A stretch of DNA of 60,413 bases, from NCBI RefSeq assembly GCF_002432125.1, contig NZ_DJFS01000099.1, positions 1,451-61,863 of the forward strand, in the 5' to 3' direction. The notes under the pieces were generated by a model. It did not search any database and was not told where the DNA came from. It was given only the letters and a program-made list of their open reading frames with translations. The translations under genes and the position numbers were made by a program. How positions within the stretch are numbered: position 1 is the stretch's first letter; every line of letters starts with the position of its first letter. This stretch comes from Brevundimonas sp. UBA5866 (lineage in GTDB: Bacteria; Pseudomonadota; Alphaproteobacteria; Caulobacterales; Caulobacteraceae). Shown piece after piece: positions 52,219-60,413 of the stretch.

Positions 52219-53190
52219 ATGCCCTTGTCCCGCATCGCAGCGCATCGCACAGCCATTCTCGCGATCGCACTCACCGCGCCTCTGGCTTTGGCCGCTCCGG
52301 CCTTCGCAGTCGAGGACATGCAGCCCCAGACCCAGCACGCCCATCAGCACGCCGCCTTCGAATCCGGACGTATCCATGTACGTGTGGATGGCCCCGAAGG
52401 CGCGCCCGACATCATTCTGATCCCCGGCCTGTCGTCCTCGCCCCGCATCTGGCAGGGAACGGTCGATCATCTGCTGCCCAACTACCGCATCCACCGCATC
52501 CATGTGCAGGGCTTTGGCGGTGCCGAGCCCAAGGACAATGCCCAGACCGGCGATACCCCCCAACCGTTTATCGCGCCCGTCAGCGAAGAGATCGCACGCT
52601 ATATACGCGAAGCGGACCTAGATAGGCCGGCGGTGATCGGTCACTCTCTGGGCGGCACGCTGGCCATGACGCTGGCCTCCCAGCATCCCGATGCCGTCAG
52701 CAAGGTCATGGTCGTGGACATGATGCCCTTCCTCGGCGCGATGTTCGGACCTCCGGGCACCACCGCCGAAAGCGTAAAGCCCGCGGCACAGATGGTATGG
52801 GCGGCCCAGACCGGCCTGAACCGACAGGCCTATGATGACGCCGCCGCGGCCACCATCACCGGCATGATCAACACTGAAAGCCGCCGCGAAGAGGCGATCG
52901 CTGACGCCCGCAACAGCGACCAGCGCGTTTCCGCAGCCGCCTATCATGACCTGGTCATCACCGATCTGCGCGGCGACCTGCCCAAGATCACCGTTCCGAT
53001 GACTGTGCTGTACGTCAAATTCAACGACCCGCGCGTGACCAACGAGATAACGGACATGCTCTATACGGCCAGCTTTGCCAGCCGGCCTCAGACGACGCTG
53101 AAGCGCATCGATGACAGCGCGCACTTCATCATGTTCGACCAGGCCGAGGTTTTTAACTCGGAAATCGACGCCTTCCTGAAATCCAATTAA
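52219..53190 (+). CDS. exported alpha/beta hydrolase
   Basis: 323 residues from the ATG at 52219 (CGGAG 5 bases upstream); the long upstream frame lies antisense to the Rieske gene. A signal peptide ends in APAFA-VED. LIPGLSSSPRIWQG is the oxyanion region, Ser143 in VIGHSLGGTLAM the nucleophile, the catalytic Asp is in the VKFNDPRV region and the His is in DDSAHFIMFDQ. Probably a periplasmic esterase or lactonase. Confidence 0.88.
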   Translation: MPLSRIAAHRTAILAIALTAPLALAAPAFAVEDMQPQTQHAHQHAAFESGRIHVRVDGPEGAPDIILIPGLSSSPRIWQGTVDHLLPNYRIHRIHVQGFGGAEPKDNAQTGDTPQPFIAPVSEEIARYIREADLDRPAVIGHSLGGTLAMTLASQHPDAVSKVMVVDMMPFLGAMFGPPGTTAESVKPAAQMVWAAQTGLNRQAYDDAAAATITGMINTESRREEAIADARNSDQRVSAAAYHDLVITDLRGDLPKITVPMTVLYVKFNDPRVTNEITDMLYTASFASRPQTTLKRIDDSAHFIMFDQAEVFNSEIDAFLKSN

Positions 53191-53230
53191 GTCGCCATCA
53201 TTTTGGCGACAGGCTATGGCTGTTGTGTAG

Positions 53231-53258
53231 TGCCCCCGAGCCGCTAGGTTCGGGGGTG
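53231..53258. repeat. strong palindrome upstream of the PBP gene
   Basis: CCCCCGA (53233-53239) pairs with TCGGGGG (53250-53256), extended by wobble pairs, around a 10-base loop. It is 20 bases before the PBP ATG and so in its leader or promoter. It may be an operator, an RNA hairpin or a T-less terminator for the hydrolase gene. A second smaller inverted repeat (GTCGCCA/TGGCGAC, 53191-53210) follows that gene's stop. Confidence 0.55.
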
Positions 53259-53277
53259 CAAATGCACGAGGACATTC

Positions 53278-55317
53278 ATGGCGCGTAAAGATCGCAACCA
53301 TCAGGCCGAGCCCAAGCCACGCCGCTCGTTTTTCGGACGGTTGTTCTATTGGGGGTCGGTCCTGGCCGTTTGGGGCCTGATTTTCGCTGTCGTGTTTTTC
53401 GCAGTATTCGCCCGCGATCTGCCCGACACTTCCAGCCTCTACAACGTCGATCGCCAGCCTTCGATCACCTATCTGGACCGCTCGGGTGCCTTGATCGCCG
53501 TGCGCGGTTCACAGATGGCACCGCCTGTCGATCTGGACGCCCTGCCTGACTATGTCCCAGCCGCCTTTGTGGCGATCGAAGACCGTCGTTTCTGGAGCCA
53601 CCCCGGCTTCGATCCCATCGGCATGAGCCGCGCAATGGCGGCCAACCTCAAGGCCAAGCGCGTTGTACAGGGTGGCTCGACCATCACCCAGCAGCTGGCC
53701 AAAAACCTGTTTCTGACGCCGGACCAGAACCTGAAACGCAAGATTCAGGAGTTGATGCTGGCTGTCTGGCTGGAAGTGAAATTCAGCAAGAAAGAGATCC
53801 TCGCCCTCTATCTGAACCGCGTCTATTTCGGTGCCGGGGCCTATGGCATCGAAGCGGCTTCGCAACGCTATTTCGACAAACCCGCCCAGCGCCTGACCGT
53901 CGGCGAGGCCGCGCTTCTGGCCGGTCTGCTGAAAGCCCCGTCGCGTTATTCGCCGGTCAGCGAGAGCGAACGTGCGGCAACCCGCGCCACCGTGGTGCTG
54001 AACTCGATGGTCGATACGGGCACCATTACCCCAGCCCAACGCGATACGGCGGTAGCCGAGCCTGTGCGCGTTTCGCGCACGCTGGCCAGCCAGCACGCCC
54101 AGTATTTCGTGGACTGGCTGGACAAACAGGTCCGCGGCATGGTCGGGCAGCAAACGCAGGATCTCGTCGTTGAAACGACGCTGGACCTTTCACTGCAGAC
54201 CGATGCCGAGCGCGCCGTGCGCCGCATCGTGGATCGTGACAAGAACAAGGGGGTCGAGCAGGCCGCGCTGGTGGCGCTGGATGGCGAAGGCCGCGTCCGC
54301 GCCATGATCGGCGGTGCCTCCTATCCCGACAGCCAGTTCAACCGCGCCACCGAAGCCCGCCGTCAGGCCGGCTCGGCGTGGAAGCCCTTTGTCTATCTGG
54401 CCGCACTTGAGGCCGGATATACGCCGGACACCCGCGTGGTCGACGAAGCTGTCACCATCGGTGGCTGGTCGCCCCGCAACTATTCGGGCGGCTTCAGCGG
54501 CGAGATGACCCTGCAACAGGCGGTTGCCGCCTCGACCAACACTGTGGCGGCCTCGGTGGCCGATCAGGTCGGCCGCTCGAACGTGGCCAATGCGGCGCGT
54601 CGCCTGGGCATCACCGGCAATATCAGCACCTCGCCGTCGATGGCACTGGGCGCTGTAGAAGTGTCTCCGCTGGAAATGGCCCAGGCCTATGACGCCTTTG
54701 CCAATGGCGGGCGCCGCGTGAAGGCATGGGGCATCAGCCGCATCCGTACCGCCGATGGCCGCGTGGTCTACGAGCACGGGACGCCGGAGGTCAGCCAGGC
54801 CATCCAGAACCCGTCGCTCTACTATCTGAACCAGATGCTCCGGGCCGTCGTGACCTCGGGCACGGGCCGCGCTGCCGCCGTTGGAGGACGTGATATTGCC
54901 GGCAAGACCGGCACGACCTCAGACTATAAGGACGCATGGTTCGTCGGTTATACCGGCGGCTTCACGACCGCGGTCTGGGTGGGCAAGGACAACAACACCC
55001 CCATGAACCGTGTATCCGGCGGGGGCGCGCCTGCGGCCATTTTTGCCACCTTCATGCAAGCCGCCCTGCCCAAGCTGGCCGTTCAGGCCATCCCGAATGG
55101 CCCCGCCCTGCCGGAAGGCTGGATCCCGCCCGACCCTGTCGGCAATGCGCTGAGCCAGATCGAGGACCCCTATGCCAACGAGACCGGCGTCCTGGATGAA
55201 GACGGCATGCCAACGGTGCCGGAAAACATGCGTCCTGCCGAACCTCAGGTGGAAATCGCCAGACCGGCACCCAAGCGCACCGAACCCGCGCGATCCGACG
55301 AGGCCCTCTTCTACTAG
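53278..55317 (+). CDS. class A penicillin-binding protein (PBP1-type transglycosylase/transpeptidase)
   Basis: 679 residues; polymerises and crosslinks peptidoglycan in the periplasm. A basic tail and one membrane helix (about 22-45) precede the GT51 domain, with catalytic Glu101 in IEDRRFWSHPG, then QGGSTITQQLAKN and EVKFSKKEILALYLN. Transpeptidase: Ser366-x-x-Lys369 in GSAWKPF, SxN in ASTNTVA (419-421), and KTGT from 543. It lacks a long C-terminal extension and ends EALFY. The stop shares CTAG with the convergent peptidase gene. Confidence 0.95.
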   Translation: MARKDRNHQAEPKPRRSFFGRLFYWGSVLAVWGLIFAVVFFAVFARDLPDTSSLYNVDRQPSITYLDRSGALIAVRGSQMAPPVDLDALPDYVPAAFVAIEDRRFWSHPGFDPIGMSRAMAANLKAKRVVQGGSTITQQLAKNLFLTPDQNLKRKIQELMLAVWLEVKFSKKEILALYLNRVYFGAGAYGIEAASQRYFDKPAQRLTVGEAALLAGLLKAPSRYSPVSESERAATRATVVLNSMVDTGTITPAQRDTAVAEPVRVSRTLASQHAQYFVDWLDKQVRGMVGQQTQDLVVETTLDLSLQTDAERAVRRIVDRDKNKGVEQAALVALDGEGRVRAMIGGASYPDSQFNRATEARRQAGSAWKPFVYLAALEAGYTPDTRVVDEAVTIGGWSPRNYSGGFSGEMTLQQAVAASTNTVAASVADQVGRSNVANAARRLGITGNISTSPSMALGAVEVSPLEMAQAYDAFANGGRRVKAWGISRIRTADGRVVYEHGTPEVSQAIQNPSLYYLNQMLRAVVTSGTGRAAAVGGRDIAGKTGTTSDYKDAWFVGYTGGFTTAVWVGKDNNTPMNRVSGGGAPAAIFATFMQAALPKLAVQAIPNGPALPEGWIPPDPVGNALSQIEDPYANETGVLDEDGMPTVPENMRPAEPQVEIARPAPKRTEPARSDEALFY

Positions 55318-56042
55318 GCCCCGTTAGCGTGCAGCTCTGCGCCGTGGTGTTTCAGCCATTGGCGCATGGGCCTGTGATCGCCGATCAATCCTTCGACCAC
55401 GGCCCAGTATTCCGGGCTGTGGTCGGCACGGATCAAATGGGCGACCTCATGGGCCACCAGATAGTCGGCGACCTTTTCAGGGGCCATCACAACCCGCCAG
55501 GAATACCGGATCGAACGGTTGTGCGGGCTGCATGACCCCCAGCGCGAGCGTGTGTCCACAATCGATACCCGCACGGGCGGCTGGCCCAGCTTTTCCAGAT
55601 AGTGATCGGTCCGCTCCACCAGGAACAGACGAGCCTGTTTGCGAAACCAGTTCTCGATCCTGCGGGAATAGGCCTCTGCTTCACCGCCCGCCCGCAGAAC
55701 CGGACCGCCGGGCAGATCGACCAGACGCGCGGCCCCGACACCCGCCACAGCTTCCAGACGTATGATGCGCCCCAGAAGGCCGACGGTCATACCGGGGGCA
55801 AACGGGCGTATCTCGACAGACCCGTCCAACTTGTCGGCGATCCAGTCCGTCTTGGAGCGGGCGAAGTCCACACCCTGCGCAAGGGTGGATGCCGATGGCG
55901 CAACCACCACCGCCTCGCGGGTCCTGGCATCGATACGGATCGAAAGACGGCGCGCCCGCTTGTTCACCGACAGCCTGAGGATGTGGCCGCTGGACAGAGC
56001 CAGACGGTCACCATCACGATACCTAGGCTGAAACAGCTTCAT
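55314..56042 (-). CDS. M48-like metallopeptidase of the DUF45/YgjP family
   Basis: 242 residues. The zinc helix is VAHEVAHLIRADHSPEYW (His198, Glu199, His202, with His208 as a possible third ligand), preceded by SRWGSCSPHNRSIRYSW, the DUF45 signature. Cytosolic, function uncertain; related to SprT. Its start codon lies inside the 3' end of phaZ (20-base overlap) on the same strand. Confidence 0.92.
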   Translation of the reverse strand: MKLFQPRYRDGDRLALSSGHILRLSVNKRARRLSIRIDARTREAVVVAPSASTLAQGVDFARSKTDWIADKLDGSVEIRPFAPGMTVGLLGRIIRLEAVAGVGAARLVDLPGGPVLRAGGEAEAYSRRIENWFRKQARLFLVERTDHYLEKLGQPPVRVSIVDTRSRWGSCSPHNRSIRYSWRVVMAPEKVADYLVAHEVAHLIRADHSPEYWAVVEGLIGDHRPMRQWLKHHGAELHANGA

Positions 56043-57276
56043 TGGCTGTGATGAAATCCCTTAGTCGCGGATAGATATGCTCGCGGAAACGGCGACCGTT
56101 GAACACGCCGTAGTGGCCGACATCGGCCTGTACATGAAGCAGACGGCGGCTGTCAGGAATATTCGGCGTCAGCACATGTGCGGCCTGTGTCTGGCCCACA
56201 CCCGATATGTCGTCGTTCTCACCCTCTATCGTCGCAAGGCCGATGTCGCTGATGGCCGACAGATCGACCTTGCGCCCGCGATGCTCCAGAACACCGCGCG
56301 GCAGGGAATACCGCTGGAACACATGGTCGATGGTCTGCAGATAGAACTCTTCGGTCAGGTCCAGCACCGACAGGTATTCGTCGTAGAATTCCTCGTGCTT
56401 TTCGACACCGTCTCCGTCGCCGCTGACCAGACTGTCGAAATAGCTGCGATGGGCGTCGATGTGTTTCTCCTCATTCATCGACATGAAGCTGTAAAGCTGC
56501 ACAAAGCCCGGATAGACCCGCCGCCCCATGCCCGCATAGGGAAAGGGCACGGTATGGATCATGTTCGACTTGAACCAGGTGAACGGCTTTTCCTCGGCCA
56601 GCTGGTTGGTCACGGTGGGCGACAGACGCGCGTCGATAGGAGAGCCGAGGTAGCTCATCGAGGCAGGCCGGTTCGGATGCCCGTCAGCGGCCATCAGCGC
56701 ACAGGCCGCCAGAACGGGCGGCCCCGGCTGGCACACAGACACGACATGGGCGCGACCGCCGATAGCCTCGAGCATCAGGCGTATGTGATCGATATAGTCC
56801 GAGAAATCGAAACGCCCTTCCAGAATCGGCACTTCGCGGGCGTTTACCCAATCGGTCACCAGAACATCATAGTCCTGGAGGAAGGCCTCGACCGTACCGC
56901 GCAGCAAGGTCGCATAATGTCCAGAAAGGGGGGCGACGATCAAAACCGCAGGCGCATCGACCGGACGGTCCGCAGCCTTCAGATCATCGCGGTTGCGCTC
57001 GAACCTCAGCAGTTTGCACCACGCCGAGGACCAGACCGTGCGGGTTTCGGTGCGTACGGTATGGCCATCCAGATTGACGGTATCCAGCCGCCATTCCGGT
57101 TTGCCATAGCGGCGGGTCAGGCTCTCGACCAGCTCGGCGGTGGCAAAGGCTGTACGGCCCAGCGCCGTATCGGAGGCGAGGTTGAACGGCGAGGTCCAGA
57201 ATTGACGGGCCATCTGTGCCCCGAAACGCAGGGGCGTTGCCGAATGATAGGCGAGCTCGTGCAGAGCGTAGAGCAT
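56023..57276 (-). CDS. phaZ: intracellular polyhydroxybutyrate depolymerase
   Basis: 417 residues. The family signature VVSVCQPGPPVLAA places the catalytic Cys182, which replaces Ser in this intracellular class. YLGSPIDARLSP and LLHVQADVGHYGVFNGRRF (with the catalytic His) also match. It breaks down PHB granules as a carbon store. In this window the 3-hydroxyacyl-CoA dehydrogenase is the only other gene of that pathway. It overlaps the DUF45 gene by 20 bases. Confidence 0.93.
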   Translation of the reverse strand: MLYALHELAYHSATPLRFGAQMARQFWTSPFNLASDTALGRTAFATAELVESLTRRYGKPEWRLDTVNLDGHTVRTETRTVWSSAWCKLLRFERNRDDLKAADRPVDAPAVLIVAPLSGHYATLLRGTVEAFLQDYDVLVTDWVNAREVPILEGRFDFSDYIDHIRLMLEAIGGRAHVVSVCQPGPPVLAACALMAADGHPNRPASMSYLGSPIDARLSPTVTNQLAEEKPFTWFKSNMIHTVPFPYAGMGRRVYPGFVQLYSFMSMNEEKHIDAHRSYFDSLVSGDGDGVEKHEEFYDEYLSVLDLTEEFYLQTIDHVFQRYSLPRGVLEHRGRKVDLSAISDIGLATIEGENDDISGVGQTQAAHVLTPNIPDSRRLLHVQADVGHYGVFNGRRFREHIYPRLRDFITANEAVSA

Positions 57277-57396
57277 GGAATACCAATCAACGCACCCGCT
57301 TGAGCGGGCAAGGGCTAGCAGCTTTCATACTGCAACGCACAATGAACCATGCCCGTTGCACCTTGAAAAGCTTTCCTTGCGGTAGCCCTTTTGGGA

Positions 57397-58023
57397 TCAG
57401 CCGCGCGCCATCACGCGACGGATGACGCCTACGGCCTTGTCCGGCCCGAGATCATGGGCCAGCGGGCTGCGCAGCTGGCCATCCGGCCCCATCAGATAGA
57501 CCGTCAAAGTGTGGTTCATCGTATAGCCTTCGCCCGTGCCCTCTTTCTTGTAATAGACACGATAGGCCTTGGCGGCGGCATCCACCTGTTCCTGGGTGCC
57601 GGTGAGGCCGATCACACCCTTCGGGAAACCTTCGGATGACAGATAGTCTTTCAGCATCTGCGGCGTATCACGGGCTGGATCGATGCTGATAAAGACAATC
57701 TGCAGATCCTTGGCATCATCGCCCAACTGTTCCTGCACGGCGTTCAGGACACCCAGGGTGGTCGGGCAGTAGTCCGGACAATAGGTGAAGCCGAAGAAGA
57801 CCAACGACCATTTACCGTCCAGCATGGTCTGGTCCACCGTATCCCCGTCCTGGTTCACAAGCGTGAAGTCACCACCGATCAGCGGCTGTCCCGTAGCCAC
57901 TTCGCGGGCACGGGGGGCATCGGAACCGTTACGGTTGCTCCAGACCGTGACGGCAAACAGCGCCAGACCCAAAGACAGAATGGTACAGATGGCAGCAAAA
58001 ACAATGATGGAACGACGGGGCAT
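57397..58023 (-). CDS. senC: SCO1/SenC family copper chaperone
   Basis: 208 residues from the ATG at 58023, membrane-anchored by one N-terminal helix (about 6-28). Thioredoxin-like fold with the copper site Cys82-x3-Cys86 (FTYCPDYCPTTLG) and His171 (TMNHTLTVYL). It delivers copper to cytochrome c oxidase and may have redox signalling roles. It is divergent from regB, which matches the regB/senC/regA clusters of other alphaproteobacteria. Confidence 0.94.
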   Translation of the reverse strand: MPRRSIIVFAAICTILSLGLALFAVTVWSNRNGSDAPRAREVATGQPLIGGDFTLVNQDGDTVDQTMLDGKWSLVFFGFTYCPDYCPTTLGVLNAVQEQLGDDAKDLQIVFISIDPARDTPQMLKDYLSSEGFPKGVIGLTGTQEQVDAAAKAYRVYYKKEGTGEGYTMNHTLTVYLMGPDGQLRSPLAHDLGPDKAVGVIRRVMARG

Positions 58024-58101
58024 AAGGCCACCCTTTGACGAGAACCAACTGCGCGCATGCGCCCGGTGCGGCGCGCGACGTTTTGAGGGTATAAGGGTTC
58101 G

Positions 58102-59580
58102 GTGAACGGTACAGAAGCCCCCTCCCTGTCGCAGGCCATCGCCAGCGCTGCCCGTAGTGGCACCCACGACCTGCTCAGCCTGTCGCGGCAGTCCAGTCGT
58201 GGCAGGGGTTTGAGCCTGCGGACGCTGATCGTCCTGCGCTGGCTGACAATCATCGGCCAGACCGGCGCGGTCATGACCGCCTATTTCGTGCTGAACTTTC
58301 CACTGCCGCTCTGGGCCTGTTTGACCGTCATCGCGGCCAGCGTGGCCATGAATCTGGTGACGATGGCCGGTGCCCGCCGCAAGGGGGCGGGTCTGAGCGA
58401 CGATACCCTGTCCACATTCCAGCTGGGTTTCGACATCCTGCAGCTGTCTGCCCTTCTGGCGCTGACGGGCGGGCTGACCAATCCCTTCTGTCTGTTGCTG
58501 GTGGCCCCTGTCACCGTCGCGGCGGCCAGCCTGCCATCGCGGCAGGCGCTCGGCCTTGCGACACTGGCACTGGTGTGTGTGGCCTGCATGTTCTGGTGGT
58601 CCCTGCCCTTTCCGTGGCGCACGGACGAGGCTCTGGAGTTGCCGGGCCTGTACCGGATGGAACTGGGCATCGCCCTGATTACGGGCGTTCTGTTTACCTC
58701 GGGCTATGCCTGGAAGGTCGCCTATGATGCCCAGCGTCTGGAGCTGGCGCTGGCCACCACCCAGGACGTGCTCCAGCGCGAACAACGGCTTGCCGCGATC
58801 GGCGGTCTGGCCGCCGCTGCCGCGCACGAACTGGGCACACCGCTGGCAACCATCCAGATCGTCGCCCGCGAGATGCTGCGCCAGGCCCCGGCCGAAAGCC
58901 CGGCCGCAGAGGATGCGGCCCTGATCCTGCAACAGGCCGCCCGCTGCCGCGAGATACTCAACCAGTTGTCGGACGCCCATCAGGATGATGACGCCCCCTT
59001 CGCCGAAGCCGATCTGAAAGCCCTGCTGCAAGAGGTCGCCGCCCCCCATCAGGGATTCGATCTGGAGTTCCACCTTCAGGTCATCGCGCCGGAGGGACAG
59101 CCCCTGCCCCGCATCTACCGCCGGCCCGAGATCATCCACGGCCTGTCGGCTCTGGTCGAAAATGCCGCCGATTTCGCCAACCAGAATGTGGCCCTGACAG
59201 CGACGGTCGATGCCGGATGGATCACCATCGACATCAGCGACGACGGGCCGGGGTTTGCCCCCGATGTCGTGCCGCGTCTGGGCGAGCCCTATGTGACCAC
59301 ACGTCCCCAGAACAAGGCCAGGCGCGCTCTGGCCAAGCAACTGGCGGCTGCGGGCCGCCCCGAAGAAGCGCAGATAGCGCCCAGCCAGGGCGGCATGGGT
59401 CTGGGCTTTTTCATCGCCCGCACGCTACTGGAACGCAGCGGCGCACGGGTGAGCATAGGCAATGGCCTGCCGCACGCCGAGGGCGCAGGACAGGGGGCGC
59501 GTGTTTCCGTGCGATGGCCCCGCCAGAGGCTGGAGGCCCACCAACCGGACCGGGATGAGGAACCACACCGCGCACAATGA
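58102..59580 (+). CDS. regB: redox sensor histidine kinase RegB/PrrB/ActS
   Basis: 492 residues, GTG start at 58102. Six hydrophobic segments, with the quinone-binding motif GGLTNPF (residues 123-129) between helices 3 and 4. The H-box AAAAHELGTPLATIQ has His242. Cys282 in AARCREILNQL is the redox-active cysteine of RegB. The ATPase region has DDGPGFAPD and GGMGLGFFIA. It activates RegA under low oxygen. 78 bases separate its start from the divergent senC. Confidence 0.95.
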   Translation: MNGTEAPSLSQAIASAARSGTHDLLSLSRQSSRGRGLSLRTLIVLRWLTIIGQTGAVMTAYFVLNFPLPLWACLTVIAASVAMNLVTMAGARRKGAGLSDDTLSTFQLGFDILQLSALLALTGGLTNPFCLLLVAPVTVAAASLPSRQALGLATLALVCVACMFWWSLPFPWRTDEALELPGLYRMELGIALITGVLFTSGYAWKVAYDAQRLELALATTQDVLQREQRLAAIGGLAAAAAHELGTPLATIQIVAREMLRQAPAESPAAEDAALILQQAARCREILNQLSDAHQDDDAPFAEADLKALLQEVAAPHQGFDLEFHLQVIAPEGQPLPRIYRRPEIIHGLSALVENAADFANQNVALTATVDAGWITIDISDDGPGFAPDVVPRLGEPYVTTRPQNKARRALAKQLAAAGRPEEAQIAPSQGGMGLGFFIARTLLERSGARVSIGNGLPHAEGAGQGARVSVRWPRQRLEAHQPDRDEEPHRAQ

Positions 59581-59663
59581 CGTATGACACTATATGTCGC
59601 ACCATCGTTCTTGCGCCTTGACCTTGGTGCCCCGAACCCCGACCTGAGGCTCAGGAGAAGTTG

Positions 59664-60218
59664 ATGTCTGAACTTGAAAACCTGATTGCCCAGCTTGCCG
59701 ACAAGTCCGTGCTGTTGCTGGACGACGATCAGGCGCTGCGAACCCGACTGGGGCGTGCGCTGGAATCCCGTGGTTTCCAGGTTGCGCTGGCCGCGTCTGT
59801 AGCCGAGGCCCAGAGCCATATCCGTCAATCACCGCCCGCCTTTGCCGTGCTGGATATGCGTCTGGAGGACGGTAACGGCCTGAAGGTCGTCGAGGCCCTG
59901 CGCGCCGCCCGCGAAGACGCCCGCATCGTCATGCTGACCGGCTATGGTGCAATCGCGACCGCTGTCGCAGCGGTCAAGGCCGGTGCCGTTGACTATCTTC
60001 AGAAGCCTGCCGATGCCGATGACGTCGTCAAGGCCCTGCTGTCCTCGGGCGAGGCACCCGAGCCGCCAGAAAACCCCATGAGCGCCGACCGCGTCCGCTG
60101 GGAACACATCCAGCGCGTGTTCGAACTGTGCGACCAGAATGTTTCGGAGACGGCACGCCGCCTTGGCATGCACCGCCGCACGCTACAGCGCATCCTCGCC
60201 AAGCGCGCGCCGCGCTAA
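59664..60218 (+). CDS. regA: response regulator RegA/PrrA/ActR
   Basis: 184 residues, ATG at 59664 behind AGGAGAAG. Receiver domain: LLLDDDQALR, phospho-acceptor Asp64 in AVLDMRLEDGNGL, and Lys in YLQKPADADD. A proline-rich linker joins it to a Fis-type helix-turn-helix (SETARRLGMHRRTLQRIL). It controls respiration and other redox genes. Its stop codon lies in the loop of a terminator hairpin. Confidence 0.96.
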   Translation: MSELENLIAQLADKSVLLLDDDQALRTRLGRALESRGFQVALAASVAEAQSHIRQSPPAFAVLDMRLEDGNGLKVVEALRAAREDARIVMLTGYGAIATAVAAVKAGAVDYLQKPADADDVVKALLSSGEAPEPPENPMSADRVRWEHIQRVFELCDQNVSETARRLGMHRRTLQRILAKRAPR

Positions 60219-60236
60219 AGCGCGGGTTTATTTTTT
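60210..60236 (+). terminator. intrinsic terminator overlapping the regA stop codon
   Basis: CCGCGC and GCGCGG flank the loop TAAA, which holds the TAA stop (60216-60218), followed by TTTATTTTTT. Confidence 0.75.
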
Positions 60237-60257
60237 GCCCTATCGCCTGCGCCGTGG

Positions 60258-60316
60258 GCGCTGGCTGCTTGAGGGCGTTTTTGCCCTACCCCACCATCGC
60301 GGTCGCTGGCTGCTTT
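60258..60316. repeat. direct repeat CGCTGGCTGCTT downstream of regA
   Basis: The 12-base string occurs at 60259-60270 and 60304-60315, 45 bases apart, each followed by a purine-rich stretch. The first is followed by a small hairpin GGGC-gttttt-GCCC. A related TCGCTGCTTGAG follows secA (16079-16090), so it may be a dispersed short repeat. Confidence 0.5.
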
Positions 60317-60413
60317 AAGGTTGGGATCCAACCTCGCTACGGGCCATTCGGAAGGCGCTGAGCCGTCCGAAGGCGATCAGCATCGCCTTGCGCCGCGCCG
60401 CCGCCAGTGGCTC
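60315..60413 (-). CDS. possible 3' end of a minus-strand gene, unidentified
   Basis: The last 33 codons of the window on the minus strand form an open frame without stop until TAA at 60315-60317. The peptide contains ARRKAMLIAFGRLSAFRMAR, not assignable. Another frame is open to 60348, so this call is uncertain; the gene, if real, continues past the window edge. Confidence 0.3.
   Translation of the reverse strand, partial: EPLAAARRKAMLIAFGRLSAFRMARSEVGSQP

Noticed and set aside
57397..59340. 647-residue minus-strand frame
   Set aside because: Only its last 208 residues (senC, from 58023) are real; the rest is antisense to regB.

Overview
The window looks like a piece of a Caulobacterales chromosome, most likely Brevundimonas or a close relative. 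This is inferred from gene content and order: the divergent phyR / nepR-ecfG-phyK stress locus, chvI-chvG-hprK-EIIA-HPr, regB/regA with senC, comF-grxC-nitrilase-DUF1178, a sapC-family gene, GCTAGAAC-type housekeeping -10 boxes, and high GC with mostly ATG, some GTG and one clear TTG start. I saw no insertion sequence, prophage, CRISPR array or rRNA. It reads as core chromosome with small lineage-specific inserts.

Layout. 1-4.2 kb: ptsP (3' end cut by the window edge) and lysC on the minus strand, ubiG divergent. 4.2-9 kb: a minus-strand block of lipocalin, GNAT, DUF6265, AraC, DUF1178, nitrilase, grxC and comF. comF shares its start-codon bases with a divergent methyltransferase gene. 9-16 kb: Flp pilin, mutT, argJ and a SurA/PrsA-like lipoprotein on the minus strand, then secA. 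16-21 kb: a kynureninase-like enzyme, a membrane-anchored protein of unknown function, an alpha/beta hydrolase coupled to a Zur-like regulator, sapC and a hotdog protein. 21.2-25.1 kb: the general stress response (GSR) locus. 25-36 kb: obgE, polA, a large TonB-dependent receptor, a small GNAT, a YhiN-type flavoprotein and a large unknown protein. 36.5-40 kb: chvI-chvG-hprK-EIIA-ptsH. 40-47 kb: a VOC dioxygenase/esterase fusion, a GST, tRNA-Ala(CGC), yggT, a 3-hydroxyacyl-CoA dehydrogenase, two membrane proteins and hisS. 47-60 kb: an M13 peptidase, a TetR regulator, a Rieske oxygenase, an alpha/beta hydrolase, a class A PBP, a DUF45 peptidase, phaZ, senC, regB and regA.

The most interesting signal is a set of five EcfG-type promoters (GGAAC, 16-17 bases, CGTT). 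Two are the expected divergent pair between phyR and nepR. One precedes a 45-aa entericidin-like lipoprotein just after phyK. One sits so close to the lipocalin start that its mRNA should be almost leaderless. One, just downstream of phyR, heads a gene-free stretch that ends about 90 bases later in a clear intrinsic terminator; this looks like a GSR-controlled small RNA. Other points worth a look are the MhqO/MhqD-like fusion gene, a second possible small RNA after hisS, a methyltransferase-like protein with a degraded SAM-binding loop, and a shared C-terminal LFY tail on two membrane proteins.

Regulatory genes are dense: PhyR/NepR/EcfG/PhyK, ChvI/ChvG with PTS components (PtsP, HprK, an EIIA and HPr all lie in this window), RegB/RegA, Zur-like, AraC and TetR. 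All functions are read from sequence motifs and recalled family features; no database search was run.
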